Source of the DNA: JBGSKY01 sp041740995
GTDB lineage: Bacteria; Planctomycetota; Planctomycetia; Pirellulales; Pirellulaceae
DNA: 64,000 bases
Direction of reading: 5' to 3'
NCBI GenBank assembly: GCA_041740995.1
Contig: JBGSKY010000249.1
Span: 18,963-82,962, forward strand
In this document: positions 26,974 through 36,508 of the stretch, one piece after another
How the letters are laid out: each line of letters begins with the position of its first letter
Numbering within the stretch: the stretch's first letter is position 1
The notes under the pieces: model-generated
Seen by the model: the letters and a program-made list of their open reading frames with translations, nothing else
Database searches by the model: none
What the model was told of the DNA's origin: nothing
Position numbers and translations under genes: made by a program

Positions 26974-28320
26974 TTAGATGCTATTCAAGACGTCATTACT
27001 GTCACCGAAGCTCGTCAGGTCTTCAACGCCCAGTCGCTGGGCCAATCCTAGGTAGAGGTTGGTCATCGGGCCCATCGTATTTTTGACATATCGCCCAGGT
27101 CTCAATGTCCCACCGCCACCGCCTGCCAAGACGACGGGTAAATCGCTGTGCGTGTGTCGATTGCCGTCAGCATTGCCTGATCCATAGACGATCATGCTGT
27201 TATCCAGGAGCGAATTTCCATCGACGTCTTCGGTCTCTTTCATCCGTTTCAGGAAGTTCGCAAGACGACGGGTATACCACAAGTCGATCTCAGCAACTTT
27301 GGCGACGCGATCTTCTTTGTTCTGGTGGTGAGACAAATCGTGGTGGCCTTCTACGACGCCAATATCACTGAAACTTCGGTTGCTGCCGTCGTGGGCGAGC
27401 ATAAGGGTGGAGATTCGCGTTGAATCGGTTTGAAATGCCAAAGCCAACATTTCGAACATCAAATCAACATGATCAGCGTACGATAGTGGCGTCATTGTTG
27501 GAGTTGCTACACCAGGGTCTTGGACTTCGCCAAATTTTTCTGCGCGGTCAAGCCGCAACTCAAGATCGCGAAGGCCGCTGAGATATTGATCTAATTTGAG
27601 CTGATCGTTTACGGAGAGTCGACGATTCATATCTCGCGCGTCTTCCATTACGAAGTCGAGGATCGAACGCTGTTGCTGTCGTCGCATTTGCATGTTTGAC
27701 CAACGTTCGCCTGGATTGCCTTCGCCAAAAAGTCGCTCGAAAACCAATCGTGGACTTGCTTCTGGAGCTACCGGCGTCGTCGGTGACGACCATGCAAGAT
27801 TGAACTGATAAGCGCAAGCGTAGCCTGAATCGCATTCACCACTTTGTCGGATGGCGTCGCAAGTAAGTTCTAGCGAGGCAAAACGAGTTTGATCACCAAC
27901 GCGTTTGGCAAGGACTTGGTCAATTGAAGTACCAGCATGCAAATCCGTAGCTGACTTTTTTAAGCGAACGCCGGTAAGAAATGTACCATTCCCGCGGGCA
28001 TGATCGCCGCCGCCGTCGGGACCGCCTTCAGCCGACTTGTGTTCCAAGCCTTTCAAGATTTGAATATCATCTCGAAAGCTTTGCAAAGGTGCTAATGTTT
28101 GACCAAATTGAAACGACTGCTCGTCGCCTTCGGGCCACCACGCCGCAGGTATCGCACCATTGGGAAAATAGACAAAAGCGGTTCGCAGTGGCGCGCCGGT
28201 TTTGGTAATGGCGAGCGGTCTTGCCGCGTTTGCGGCCGTCACTGGTCGCAAAGATACCAGACTTGGCAGAGCAATTGATGCACCTAAACCACGGAGGAAT
28301 GTTCGTCGGGCGAATGTCAT
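26974..28320 (-). CDS. DUF1552 protein with Tat signal
   Basis: A 448-aa protein with a twin-arginine signal (FARRTFLRGLGASIALPSL). The body is the DUF1552 domain, an alkaline-phosphatase-superfamily-like fold recognised from AYVYFPN-type and GLEHKSAEGGPDGGGDHARG stretches and the C-terminal MIVYGSGNADGNRHTHSDLP. These proteins occur in planctomycetes next to PSD1/PSCyt cytochromes, as here (upstream gene 68 bases away, same strand), and presumably act together in an exported redox or sugar-related process that is not worked out. It is probably the second gene of the unit. Confidence 0.9.
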   Translation of the reverse strand: MTFARRTFLRGLGASIALPSLVSLRPVTAANAARPLAITKTGAPLRTAFVYFPNGAIPAAWWPEGDEQSFQFGQTLAPLQSFRDDIQILKGLEHKSAEGGPDGGGDHARGNGTFLTGVRLKKSATDLHAGTSIDQVLAKRVGDQTRFASLELTCDAIRQSGECDSGYACAYQFNLAWSSPTTPVAPEASPRLVFERLFGEGNPGERWSNMQMRRQQQRSILDFVMEDARDMNRRLSVNDQLKLDQYLSGLRDLELRLDRAEKFGEVQDPGVATPTMTPLSYADHVDLMFEMLALAFQTDSTRISTLMLAHDGSNRSFSDIGVVEGHHDLSHHQNKEDRVAKVAEIDLWYTRRLANFLKRMKETEDVDGNSLLDNSMIVYGSGNADGNRHTHSDLPVVLAGGGGGTLRPGRYVKNTMGPMTNLYLGLAQRLGVEDLTSFGDSNDVLNSI

Positions 28321-28388
28321 GGGTCGGATCTCTTTGTGCGGGCAACTTGTAAGTTTTTGACAATACCAATCAATAGGTGCAAACGGTT

Positions 28389-30956
28389 CTACGAGTCTGG
28401 AGCATCGGTACGCGTGTAACCAAACGGCGCAGATTCAACGATAGCGTAAATCAACTCTTTGGATGCGCCGTTGGCCTGTTCTAATCGTTCAACGATTCTG
28501 TCTACGGTTTCGATGTCGTAGGGTTCAAGGCCACGACCTAGAGCATAAGTCAGCATCTTCTCGCTGACAGTGCTGAAAAACTGTTCGCGGCGATCTTCTT
28601 TGAGAATCGATTTCAGTTGTTGGACGGTCGCGAAAGATTCGCCGGTAATAAGTGTCCCTTCCGGCTGAATCACATCCGATCGTTCTTTTTCCCGCCACAT
28701 TCCTAGCGCATTGAAGTTTTCCAAACCCAGCCCCAGCGGATCCATGCGATTGTGGCATCCAGCACACGCCGCGTCTTGACGGTGAATCTCCAGTGTTTCG
28801 CGTAGCGAAAGCGATTTTGGATCTCGCCCGTCGAGTGAATCTTCCAGCGAAGGAATATTCGGCGGTGGCGGTGGCGGAGGGGTTCCGAGTAAGTTCTCTA
28901 AGACAAATAGCCCGCGCTTGACCGGCGATGTTCGGTCTGGGTTGGACGTTACGATCAAAAAAGTTCCCTGCGTCAAGATTCCGCCGCGTGGCGAGTCTTC
29001 AGCAAGTTCTACGCGGCGCATTTCCCGCCCCTGGACTCCGTCAATATTGTAATGCCTAGCAAGCCGTTCGTTTAAGAACGTGTAATCGGCGTCAATGAGT
29101 TCGAGCAAACTACGATTCTCGTCAATGACGTAATCAAACATCATCTCAGTCTCCTGCCGCATCGCGTTGCGCAATGAATAATCGAGTTCGAATTCGCGAA
29201 ATCGCCGAAAGCCATTTAAAAATTTAGCTCTCATCGCATCCATCTCTGTTTTTTCTTCGGCAGATAATTCATCCGGGTTTTTGCGACGTAGCTCGCGGAA
29301 GCGATCTCTTGCACGCTCCGCGTCTGGGTCGGGTTCTGCATCGCGTGCCAAGGTTGCAGACGCATTGACATTCGCTGTCTCTATATCTCGCGACCTTAGC
29401 CACTGCCCGACAAAGTTCTTATTGAAGGCATCCGAACGCCAATCTTTTAGCATTCGGTCAACCTGGGGCACAAGATTTGACCGCAGTTTGCCTTCAGAAG
29501 CCAATCGGATTAATTGATCGTCAGGCATTGATGACCAGAGGAAATATGACAGTCGCGACGCCAGGGCATAATCGTCCAATGCTTTAATTTCTTGCTCGGG
29601 TGCTGCCGAATGGTTAGCCTCTAAAACAACTTCCGAGGGCTGCTCTTCAAGAAAAAGAAAACGGGGAGACGAAAGAATTGCTACCAGTCCGGCGGCATAT
29701 CCTGATTCAAAATTGGCGTTTGGTTGCAGGCTATTCGCGATTGCAAATTCGACTAGACGGTCCAAGTATGCCGAATCGACTGGACGTCGAAAAGCTCGAC
29801 TTGCAAATGGTTCGAGCAGTCTTCGCATGTACGCCCGTTGTTCATCCGGAGATTCCGGAATTGATTCAGCAAACACAACTTCATAGCCTTTAGGATGGAC
29901 CAAGTACTCATCACCAAATGGCCCAGTGATCTGTACACGTCTAACTTCCAGCCGTAGATCGCGGACTTTGTCTTCGCTGGTTGTTGGCTTAACCAATACT
30001 TCAATTTTGTGTTCGCCTGCTTCGAGCCAACGGTCGAATTCAATCTGGCGTTTTTTGTCGTTTTCTCGTGAAAACTCTTCCTTGGAAATGATTTCCCCAT
30101 CGAGCAAGCATGTGAACTCGCACTTGTTGTAATCGAATACATTGTCAACGTATTGCTCTCCCAGCGAGAGTTGAATCGCGAGGCGATAATTGCCCGAAAT
30201 GTCAATCAGATGGACCGCTGACGCCCTAGCGGTGTCATAATAAGACATGCGAAGGGAATCATCGCTAGCCTTGGCCGAACCTTCGTTGACTGTAAAGCTC
30301 TTACCAGCGATGATCGTTTGTGGTTCGATCCATCGAATCTTGGGAACGACTTGATCGACAATAGTACTTGCGGCAGCGATATATTTTTCTAGCAAGATGG
30401 GCGACAACGTCTGGACATTGGCGATGTTGTCAAATCCGTGTCCAGAATCGTCAACCGGGAAGTTTTCTTCGACCTTGAAATCAAAGTTCAAAAGATCGCG
30501 GATTGTGTTGCGATATTCAGAACGATTCAGCCGTCGAATGGTCACTGAGCCGGGATCTAGCGAGTCCGGCGATAGGTCTAGAATGTCGCGTTTGACAAAC
30601 CCAGCGAGCAGCAATTTCTCCTCCCGATTCAAACTCTCACCATCGGGAGGCATCATGTCGGCGCGTACCATCCGAAGCATGCGGGCCCAAAGTTTCTGAT
30701 CGGATAGCAAGTGTTCGGTATCGATTTCATCCAGCGATACGCCGCCTTCATGCGAGCCATTCGCATGACAATCGTAACATCGAGCTTGCAACAATGGCTT
30801 GATCTCTGAAGCAAACTGCGATTCCGCACGTACGATGCGATCTGATTCCGCCGCATCGACTTGTGAAATGAGCCGTAGGCTATCCGCAACGTAAAATATG
30901 CCTAAAAAAAGCACGCAACTGCGCAGAAGTAAATTGGCAGGAAGCATAGGCGTCAA
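28389..30956 (-). CDS. planctomycete PSD1-type cytochrome c protein (DUF1587/1592/1588/1585)
   Basis: An 855-aa exported protein with an N-terminal hydrophobic signal (LLRSCVLFLGIFYVADSLRL). A c-type heme site CYDCH lies near residue 60 and a second CAGCH near residue 760. Between them lie the DUF1587, DUF1595, DUF1592 and DUF1588 segments, recognisable from RRLNRSEYRNTIRDLL, SRLSYFLWSSMPDDQLI, RHYNIDG and the proline run before NIPSLEDSLDGRDP. The C-terminus is DUF1585 (LTYALGRGLEPYDIETVDRI). Such proteins form operons with DUF1552 genes, as here. Electron transfer or oxidation outside the cytoplasm is the likely role. Confidence 0.93.
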   Translation of the reverse strand: MTPMLPANLLLRSCVLFLGIFYVADSLRLISQVDAAESDRIVRAESQFASEIKPLLQARCYDCHANGSHEGGVSLDEIDTEHLLSDQKLWARMLRMVRADMMPPDGESLNREEKLLLAGFVKRDILDLSPDSLDPGSVTIRRLNRSEYRNTIRDLLNFDFKVEENFPVDDSGHGFDNIANVQTLSPILLEKYIAAASTIVDQVVPKIRWIEPQTIIAGKSFTVNEGSAKASDDSLRMSYYDTARASAVHLIDISGNYRLAIQLSLGEQYVDNVFDYNKCEFTCLLDGEIISKEEFSRENDKKRQIEFDRWLEAGEHKIEVLVKPTTSEDKVRDLRLEVRRVQITGPFGDEYLVHPKGYEVVFAESIPESPDEQRAYMRRLLEPFASRAFRRPVDSAYLDRLVEFAIANSLQPNANFESGYAAGLVAILSSPRFLFLEEQPSEVVLEANHSAAPEQEIKALDDYALASRLSYFLWSSMPDDQLIRLASEGKLRSNLVPQVDRMLKDWRSDAFNKNFVGQWLRSRDIETANVNASATLARDAEPDPDAERARDRFRELRRKNPDELSAEEKTEMDAMRAKFLNGFRRFREFELDYSLRNAMRQETEMMFDYVIDENRSLLELIDADYTFLNERLARHYNIDGVQGREMRRVELAEDSPRGGILTQGTFLIVTSNPDRTSPVKRGLFVLENLLGTPPPPPPPNIPSLEDSLDGRDPKSLSLRETLEIHRQDAACAGCHNRMDPLGLGLENFNALGMWREKERSDVIQPEGTLITGESFATVQQLKSILKEDRREQFFSTVSEKMLTYALGRGLEPYDIETVDRIVERLEQANGASKELIYAIVESAPFGYTRTDAPDS

Positions 30957-31249
30957 TCGATAAAGAAGCGGGGAAGGCAGGCAAGGGCGGGCAATTGGGC
31001 CAAGTCGTAACCGTTAGACTGTCTGGACAACTAACTTAGCGACACTGAATATACATCGTCGTCAGTCGGTCCAAAAGTTTTGACAATCGATTAGGACCGC
31101 AGTTTTCTTCAGTTTCGCTCTAAACAAACAGCTAGCGATGACTCTGAAGCATACAACAGTTGCGATCAAGAATCTAGGATTCGTGGCAAACGAAGAGCTT
31201 TTACTTCTTTGCACTCACAAATTAACGATTGAAAACGAGGGCCTCGTTG

Positions 31250-32347
31250 TTAAATTCGCCCTGTTTGGCCACGGTGCATCAAAAAATGATCCGCGATAGC
31301 ACAAGCCACCATTGCCTCGCCAATAGGAACGGCTCGAATTCCGACGCAAGGGTCGTGTCTTCCCTTGGTCATAACATCGACTTCCTCTGGTTTTGAGTTG
31401 ATCGACTTTTTCGGGGTTAAGATCGACGAAGTTGGCTTGACGGCAAAACGGGCAACAATGGGTTGGCCTGTTGAGATACCGCCTAGAATTCCACCTGCGT
31501 GGTTGGATAGAAATATCGGTTTACCGTCGGCATCTAAACGCATTTCATCAGCGTTCTGCTCGCCAGTCATGGTTGCAGTTAAAAAACCATCGCCAATTTC
31601 TACCGCTTTGACCGCATTGATGCTCATCAGATGACCAGCAATATCCTGATCCAACTTGGCGTAGATTGGCGCTCCCAAGCCAGGCGGAACGCCTTCGGCA
31701 ACGACCTCGATGATTCCGCCAATAGAAGAGCCTGACTTGCGAATCTTTGCCAAGTACTCTGCCCATGCCAATGCCGCGATCGGGTCTGGGCAAAAAAAGT
31801 CGTTGCGTTCAACCTCGGCCCAATCCCAACGCGAACGGTCGATTTTCTGGTCACCAATTTGAATTAGCGCGGCTCTGACAATCAATCCATCGATTACTTT
31901 GCGAGCCAGCGCACCAGCGGCGACGCGGGCCGCGGTTTCTCTTGCCGATGATCGGCCACCGCCACGGTAGTCGCGTATGCCGTACTTTACGTCGTACGTG
32001 TAATCGGCATGTCCAGGGCGATACCGATCTTTGATGTCAGAGTAATCTTTTGAGCGTTGATCGGTGTTCTGAATCAACATCGAAATCGGAGTTCCAGTGG
32101 TGACATGTTTGTCGCCATTCTCCGACAACGGCATTGTGCCCGAAAGAATTTCAACGGCATCGGGCTCGTTCCGCTGCGTTGTAAACTTTGATTGTCCGGG
32201 GCGGCGTTTATCAAGCTGGCTCTGGATTTCTGAAACGCTGAATTCGATTCCTGGTGGACAGCCATCGACGACACAGCCCAATGACGGGCCGTGACTCTCG
32301 CCCCAGGTCGTGACGCGAAACATGTGTCCAAAAGTGTTGTATGACAT
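31250..32347 (-). CDS. aroC: chorismate synthase
   Basis: A 365-aa enzyme beginning SYNTFGHMFRVTTWGESHG, the FMN-binding N-terminus of chorismate synthase. Other hallmarks are RYRPGHADYTYDVKYGIRDY, RGGGRSSARETAARVAAGA, and the closing RHDPCVGIRAVPIGEAM. It converts 5-enolpyruvylshikimate-3-phosphate to chorismate, the last common step to aromatic amino acids, using reduced FMN. The length is normal. It lies 118 bases downstream of fabF on the same strand; cotranscription is possible but not shown. Confidence 0.96.
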   Translation of the reverse strand: MSYNTFGHMFRVTTWGESHGPSLGCVVDGCPPGIEFSVSEIQSQLDKRRPGQSKFTTQRNEPDAVEILSGTMPLSENGDKHVTTGTPISMLIQNTDQRSKDYSDIKDRYRPGHADYTYDVKYGIRDYRGGGRSSARETAARVAAGALARKVIDGLIVRAALIQIGDQKIDRSRWDWAEVERNDFFCPDPIAALAWAEYLAKIRKSGSSIGGIIEVVAEGVPPGLGAPIYAKLDQDIAGHLMSINAVKAVEIGDGFLTATMTGEQNADEMRLDADGKPIFLSNHAGGILGGISTGQPIVARFAVKPTSSILTPKKSINSKPEEVDVMTKGRHDPCVGIRAVPIGEAMVACAIADHFLMHRGQTGRI

Positions 32348-32465
32348 CGCACGAATCGCTTCAGGAAGGTGGAATATGCTTCCAGTTCGTCAATGGAATC
32401 TTTGACAGCCTGGCAGCCGATTCCAGTTGATCATTACATTCCAAACAAATTGGAACGACAAATTC

Positions 32466-33707
32466 TTATCCGTTGTACTTGGAGCAAATGATCGTAGCGT
32501 TGTGACCACCGAAGCCGAAACTGTTATTCATCGCAACTTTGACCGTGCGCTCTTTGGGCTTGAGCGGCGTATAGTCGAGATCGCAATCAGGATCGGGCGT
32601 ATCCAAGTTGATCGTCGGTGGAATTAGATCATGATGACAAGCTAAGATTGAGAGGATCATCTCAATGCTTCCGCTTGCGCCAAGCGCATGGCCGAGATGA
32701 CCTTTGGTGCTGGAAATTGCAACGCGTCTGGCATGATCACCAAACACTGATTTCACAGCCACTGTCTCAGCTTTATCGCCCAACGGCGTACTGGTTCCAT
32801 GGGCATTGATGTAATCGACTTCCGATGCATCCATCTTGGCATCGTGAAGCGCATTGGACATCGCTCGGGCAGCTCCGCGACCCTCTGCATCAGGTGCGGT
32901 AATGTGGCCAGCGTCACATGAACCTCCGTAACCCAATATCTCGGCGTAAATTACTGCGCCGCGGCGTTTGGCATGCTCAAGTTCTTCAAACACCAGCACT
33001 CCGCAACCTTCACTAAGAACAAACCCGTCGCGGCCGGCATCGAATGGACGCGAGGCTTTCTCAGGTGCTTCATTGCGAGTTGAAAGTGCCTTCATATTGG
33101 CGAATCCAGCGACACCCATCGCAGTAATCGCCGCTTCGGTTCCGCCAGTGAGCATCACATCCGCTTCGTCATAACGGATCGCCTTGAGAGCATCACCCAT
33201 TGCGTTATTGCTAGACGCACAAGCCGTCGCGACGGCAAAGTTTGGACCACGCAAACCATGCGCGATGCTCAAGTTGCCGCCGGCCGCATTGAGCATCATT
33301 TTCGGGATCGTGAAGGGGCTGACGCGGTCAGGGCCTTTCGAGAACATACGGAACATCTGTTCCTCGATTTCATTGAGTCCACCGATGCCAGAGCCGAGGA
33401 TGGCTCCGCAGCGATAGGAATCGGCCGCTGAGAAATCAATTCCGGATTGCTTGATTGCATCCGATGCGGCGAACATGGCAAACTGAACGAATCGGTCCAG
33501 CCGTTTAAGATCTTTCGCGTCGACGGTCGTGCCTGGGTCAAAATCGGCGCAATCGCCGCCGAACTTCACCTTCTGAACCGAGGGATCAACCACGCTCAAA
33601 AGGTGAATTCCGCTGCGTCCAGCCAGGATCGCCTGCCACAAGTCTGCAACACTGTTTGATAACGGCGTAACGCAGCCCATGCCGGTCACGACAACCCGAC
33701 GCTTCAT
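32466..33707 (-). CDS. fabF: beta-ketoacyl-ACP synthase II
   Basis: A 413-aa ketosynthase of the FabF type. The catalytic triad is intact: Cys163 in VATACASSNNAMG, His in INAHGTSTPLGDK, and His in SSTKGHLGHALGASG. It elongates acyl-ACP with malonyl-ACP in fatty-acid synthesis. It is the last of the rpmF-fabD-fabG-acpP-fabF run on this strand; only five bases separate it from acpP. The start ATG at 33707 gives MKRRVVVTGMG, the usual N-terminus. Confidence 0.96.
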   Translation of the reverse strand: MKRRVVVTGMGCVTPLSNSVADLWQAILAGRSGIHLLSVVDPSVQKVKFGGDCADFDPGTTVDAKDLKRLDRFVQFAMFAASDAIKQSGIDFSAADSYRCGAILGSGIGGLNEIEEQMFRMFSKGPDRVSPFTIPKMMLNAAGGNLSIAHGLRGPNFAVATACASSNNAMGDALKAIRYDEADVMLTGGTEAAITAMGVAGFANMKALSTRNEAPEKASRPFDAGRDGFVLSEGCGVLVFEELEHAKRRGAVIYAEILGYGGSCDAGHITAPDAEGRGAARAMSNALHDAKMDASEVDYINAHGTSTPLGDKAETVAVKSVFGDHARRVAISSTKGHLGHALGASGSIEMILSILACHHDLIPPTINLDTPDPDCDLDYTPLKPKERTVKVAMNNSFGFGGHNATIICSKYNG

Positions 33708-33712
33708 GCTGA

Positions 33713-33952
33713 CTAGCTACCTTGATTTTTTTCGATGTAGTCCACAGCCTCGCCAACGCGCTGGATTTTTTCAGCGGCATCTTCGGGAATGCTAATATCG
33801 AATTCTTCTTCTAGTTCCATGACCAATTCGACGGTATCCAGAGAGTCAGCTCCCAGGTCGTTGACGAAGTGCGTCTCGCGGCTAATTTTATCTTTGTCGA
33901 CTCCGAGCTGCTCGGCAACAATATCGACAACTCGTTCTTCAACAGTTGCCAT
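33713..33952 (-). CDS. acpP: acyl carrier protein
   Basis: The protein is 79 aa from the ATG at 33952, preceded by AAAGGGAA about eleven bases upstream; the open frame reaches 33973 but the added residues are not ACP-like. GADSLDTVELVMELEEEF contains Ser37, the phosphopantetheine attachment site. It carries the growing acyl chain in fatty-acid synthesis. It is strongly acidic, as expected. It lies five bases from fabF. Confidence 0.96.
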   Translation of the reverse strand: MATVEERVVDIVAEQLGVDKDKISRETHFVNDLGADSLDTVELVMELEEEFDISIPEDAAEKIQRVGEAVDYIEKNQGS

Positions 33953-34254
33953 AATAGGGTGGTTCCCTTTCAAACGTAATTAACAAAGCAAAAAAACAGT
34001 TTTCACATATTTTTGCGGTCCTGGACTAACATAATCCAATAAATAACCGCTGCTATATCTTGACCGCGTCACGTGTGCCTGAAGCGTTTCGTTTCATCAC
34101 AGATGCAAACTTGTCTCATCAGGTATCGTGCAAGCTAATTAAGAACGCGGACAAAGATAGAGGATTCTAACAAAATTGGTCAAGCCTTGAAGAAGGGGAA
34201 AGAATACCGTTTCGCATTCTGTTACACGCCTCTTTTCGAGCCAGCTTTTCCCGA
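33953..34254. other. intergenic stretch between acpP and fabG
   Basis: These 302 bases hold no gene. They include the acpP ribosome-binding site and long A/T-rich runs that could hold a separate promoter for acpP-fabF, which would fit the high ACP demand. No terminator hairpin or clear -35/-10 pair stood out. Confidence 0.4.
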
Positions 34255-35022
34255 TTAGCCGGTCATTCCACCGTCAACGACAAGGACTTGACCAGTCACA
34301 TAACTGGCCGCCGAACTGCATAAAAACAGCACGCAAGCAGCCACATCGTTGGCGTTTCCCAACCGATTGGCAGGAATCCGCGATTTGACTTCTTTCAAAA
34401 TGTCATCGCCGAGAGCTTTCGTCATGTCGCTCTCGATAAAGCCAGGGGCGACCGCATTGACGGTCACTTTTCGTTTGGCTAACTCTTTGGAAAGAGAACG
34501 AGTAATTCCGATCATGCCTGCTTTTGTGGCCGAATAATTTGTCTGCCCCGCGTTGCCAATAATGCCACTGACGCTCGACATGTTGATGATACGTCCGTAT
34601 CGCTTACGCATCATCAGCTTTGATGCGGCACGACAACACAAAAAACAACTAGTTAAATTCGCGGCGATAATTTCATCCCAATGTTCGTCAGTCATGATCG
34701 GCATCAAAGTGTCACGCGTAATGCCAGCGTTATTGACCAAAATGTCAAGCTTTTCGTGTTTCGCTTCCCAATCACTGAACAGTTTTTCCACTTCGTCGCG
34801 TTTGGTCATATCACAGGAGATCGCTTCGGCTTTGCCACCGCCAGCCTCGATTTCAGCGACTGTCTCAGCCAGTTTGGCTGCGTTGCGAGCCACGCAACCG
34901 ACCATTGCTCTGTTGGCCGCCAATCGAACAGCGATTGATTTGCCCAGCCCTTGCGATGCACCGGTCACAATCGCCAACTGCCCGCTCAAATCAGCGGATA
35001 AACCAAATGAATCGTTGCTCAT
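34255..35022 (-). CDS. fabG: 3-oxoacyl-ACP reductase
   Basis: A 255-aa short-chain dehydrogenase. The NADPH-binding motif is TGASQGLGKSIAVRLAA near residue 20, NNAG lies at 97-100, and the catalytic residues are Ser150, Tyr163 and Lys167 (YSATKAG). The C-terminal RLGNANDVAACVLFLCSSAASYVTGQ is typical of FabG. It reduces 3-oxoacyl-ACP in fatty-acid synthesis. It lies between fabD and acpP on the same strand. The first residues (MSNDSFGLSADLSG) add a short extension to the usual N-terminus. Confidence 0.95.
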   Translation of the reverse strand: MSNDSFGLSADLSGQLAIVTGASQGLGKSIAVRLAANRAMVGCVARNAAKLAETVAEIEAGGGKAEAISCDMTKRDEVEKLFSDWEAKHEKLDILVNNAGITRDTLMPIMTDEHWDEIIAANLTSCFLCCRAASKLMMRKRYGRIINMSSVSGIIGNAGQTNYSATKAGMIGITRSLSKELAKRKVTVNAVAPGFIESDMTKALGDDILKEVKSRIPANRLGNANDVAACVLFLCSSAASYVTGQVLVVDGGMTG

Positions 35023-35076
35023 GATGATAAAATAGTGAGAGGCAATTAAGCGTTACGAGGACCAAAGGAAAGCGGC

Positions 35077-35988
35077 TTAGTCGGAAATGCATTCGCACGC
35101 GATTTTACGATCGATCCGCTTCAAAGTACCGGACAGTACACGGCCAGCTCCAATTTCGTAGAACTGGTCAACACCTGCAGCGATTAAATTTCGCAGCGAT
35201 TGTTCCCACAGCACCGGCGAGACGACTTGCTTGGTCAGCAAAGCACGAAAATCCGCAGGATCCAGGTGCGCCGCTGCGTCAACATTAGAGTAAACCGGAA
35301 CATTCGGCCTCTGAAAAGCTACTTGATCAATCGCAGTACCCAGCGCTTCAACCGCTGAGTCCATGAGCGAGGTATGGAAGGCGCCTGCAACGGAGAGTCG
35401 GATATATTTCATTGCACCAGCGTCACTGGCCGCTTTCTCAGCGGCCTGAAGCGATCCAGCATGGCCGGAGATTGCAATATTGCCCGGACAGAGCAAGTTT
35501 GCCACCTGCAGAATCTCACCAGGTTGTCTGGCCACGTCGCACAGGCAAGCAACTTTTTCTGCAGCCAATCCAAGCACGCTTGCCATCCCGCTGGCGACTT
35601 TATCTGAGGAAGCCTGCATCGCTGCCCCGCGAGCTTGAACAATCCGGACACCATCTTCGAAATTAATAGCTCCAGCGGCAGCTAGCGCGCTATATTCGCC
35701 CAGGCTTAATCCGGCCACCGCTTGAACGTCCGAAAAAATTTCAGGTCGATCCGTTTTAAGTGTCTCAAGGGCCGCAATCGAGTGGACGAAGAGAGCCGGT
35801 TGGCAACATTCAGTCGAATTTAAACGTTCGGTTGGGCCGTTGACGCAAATATCCAGCAAGTCGTAACCGAGTGTTTCGGAGGCGCGAGCGAACAATTCCG
35901 CAGCGATTGGACTGCGTTGTACTAGAGCCTGTCCCATACCAAGCACCTGTGCGCCCTGGCCGGGAAATAAGAGAGCAACCGCCGTCAC
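35077..35988 (-). CDS. fabD: malonyl-CoA:ACP transacylase
   Basis: A 303-aa enzyme started at GTG 35988. FPGQGAQVLGMG is the N-terminal hallmark, GLSLGEY carries nucleophile Ser95, and AFHTSLM carries the catalytic His. VYSNVDA and YEIGAGRVLSGTLKRI follow as in FabD. It loads malonyl groups onto ACP. It sits between rpmF and fabG on the same strand, 54 bases before fabG. Confidence 0.95.
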   Translation of the reverse strand: MTAVALLFPGQGAQVLGMGQALVQRSPIAAELFARASETLGYDLLDICVNGPTERLNSTECCQPALFVHSIAALETLKTDRPEIFSDVQAVAGLSLGEYSALAAAGAINFEDGVRIVQARGAAMQASSDKVASGMASVLGLAAEKVACLCDVARQPGEILQVANLLCPGNIAISGHAGSLQAAEKAASDAGAMKYIRLSVAGAFHTSLMDSAVEALGTAIDQVAFQRPNVPVYSNVDAAAHLDPADFRALLTKQVVSPVLWEQSLRNLIAAGVDQFYEIGAGRVLSGTLKRIDRKIACECISD

Positions 35989-36038
35989 CGCCGGATATCA
36001 TTTCGATCGAAAGGATTGAACAACTGAAGCCTTGTCAA

Positions 36039-36224
36039 CTACGCTTTGTCGTCCATCTCGACCACAATGCGACCGTTGTAAAAACCGCACTTGGGGCAAA
36101 CAACGTGGGTCGGAACAACGCTCGAGCAACGTGGGCAAGTACCGACCTGACGCGGCGTTTTGTGGTCATGCGACCGACGTTTGTTGGTTCGCGAATTCGA
36201 GTGACGACGCTTTGGAACTGCCAT
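36039..36224 (-). CDS. rpmF: 50S ribosomal protein L32
   Basis: A 61-aa basic protein with MAVPKRRHSNSRTNKRRSH, the standard L32 start, and a zinc ribbon CPRC...CPKC. It is a component of the large ribosomal subunit. In many bacteria rpmF precedes plsX, fabH and fabD; here plsX and fabH are absent from the expected position between rpmF and fabD. Confidence 0.95.
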   Translation of the reverse strand: MAVPKRRHSNSRTNKRRSHDHKTPRQVGTCPRCSSVVPTHVVCPKCGFYNGRIVVEMDDKA

Positions 36225-36508
36225 GGCTAGAACTTAGTAAAAAAACGGTTGCTCAGCCTGCGAAGTGCGGGACGAGTGTGCAACAGGATTAAGGCTCGTA
36301 ATGTTTCGGAAACGGGCCTCACAAATTAAATAGGCTCACTGAGCCTGTCAAGGCTCAATCAGGCCTTTGAGCTGCAGGCGATTGAAATATTGCAGCCACA
36401 GCCGATTTCGAGATTGTTTGACTTTTGGCGACACACTTTTGCGAAAGCTCGCGCTGATAAGGATGTCAAGAAGATGTTTAATCAGCAAATTTAACAATCG
36501 AGGCAAGT

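Noticed and set aside
28840..28900. GGCGGTGG-type run as a possible repeat element
   Set aside because: It encodes the proline run (PPPPPPP) typical of PSD1 cytochrome proteins.
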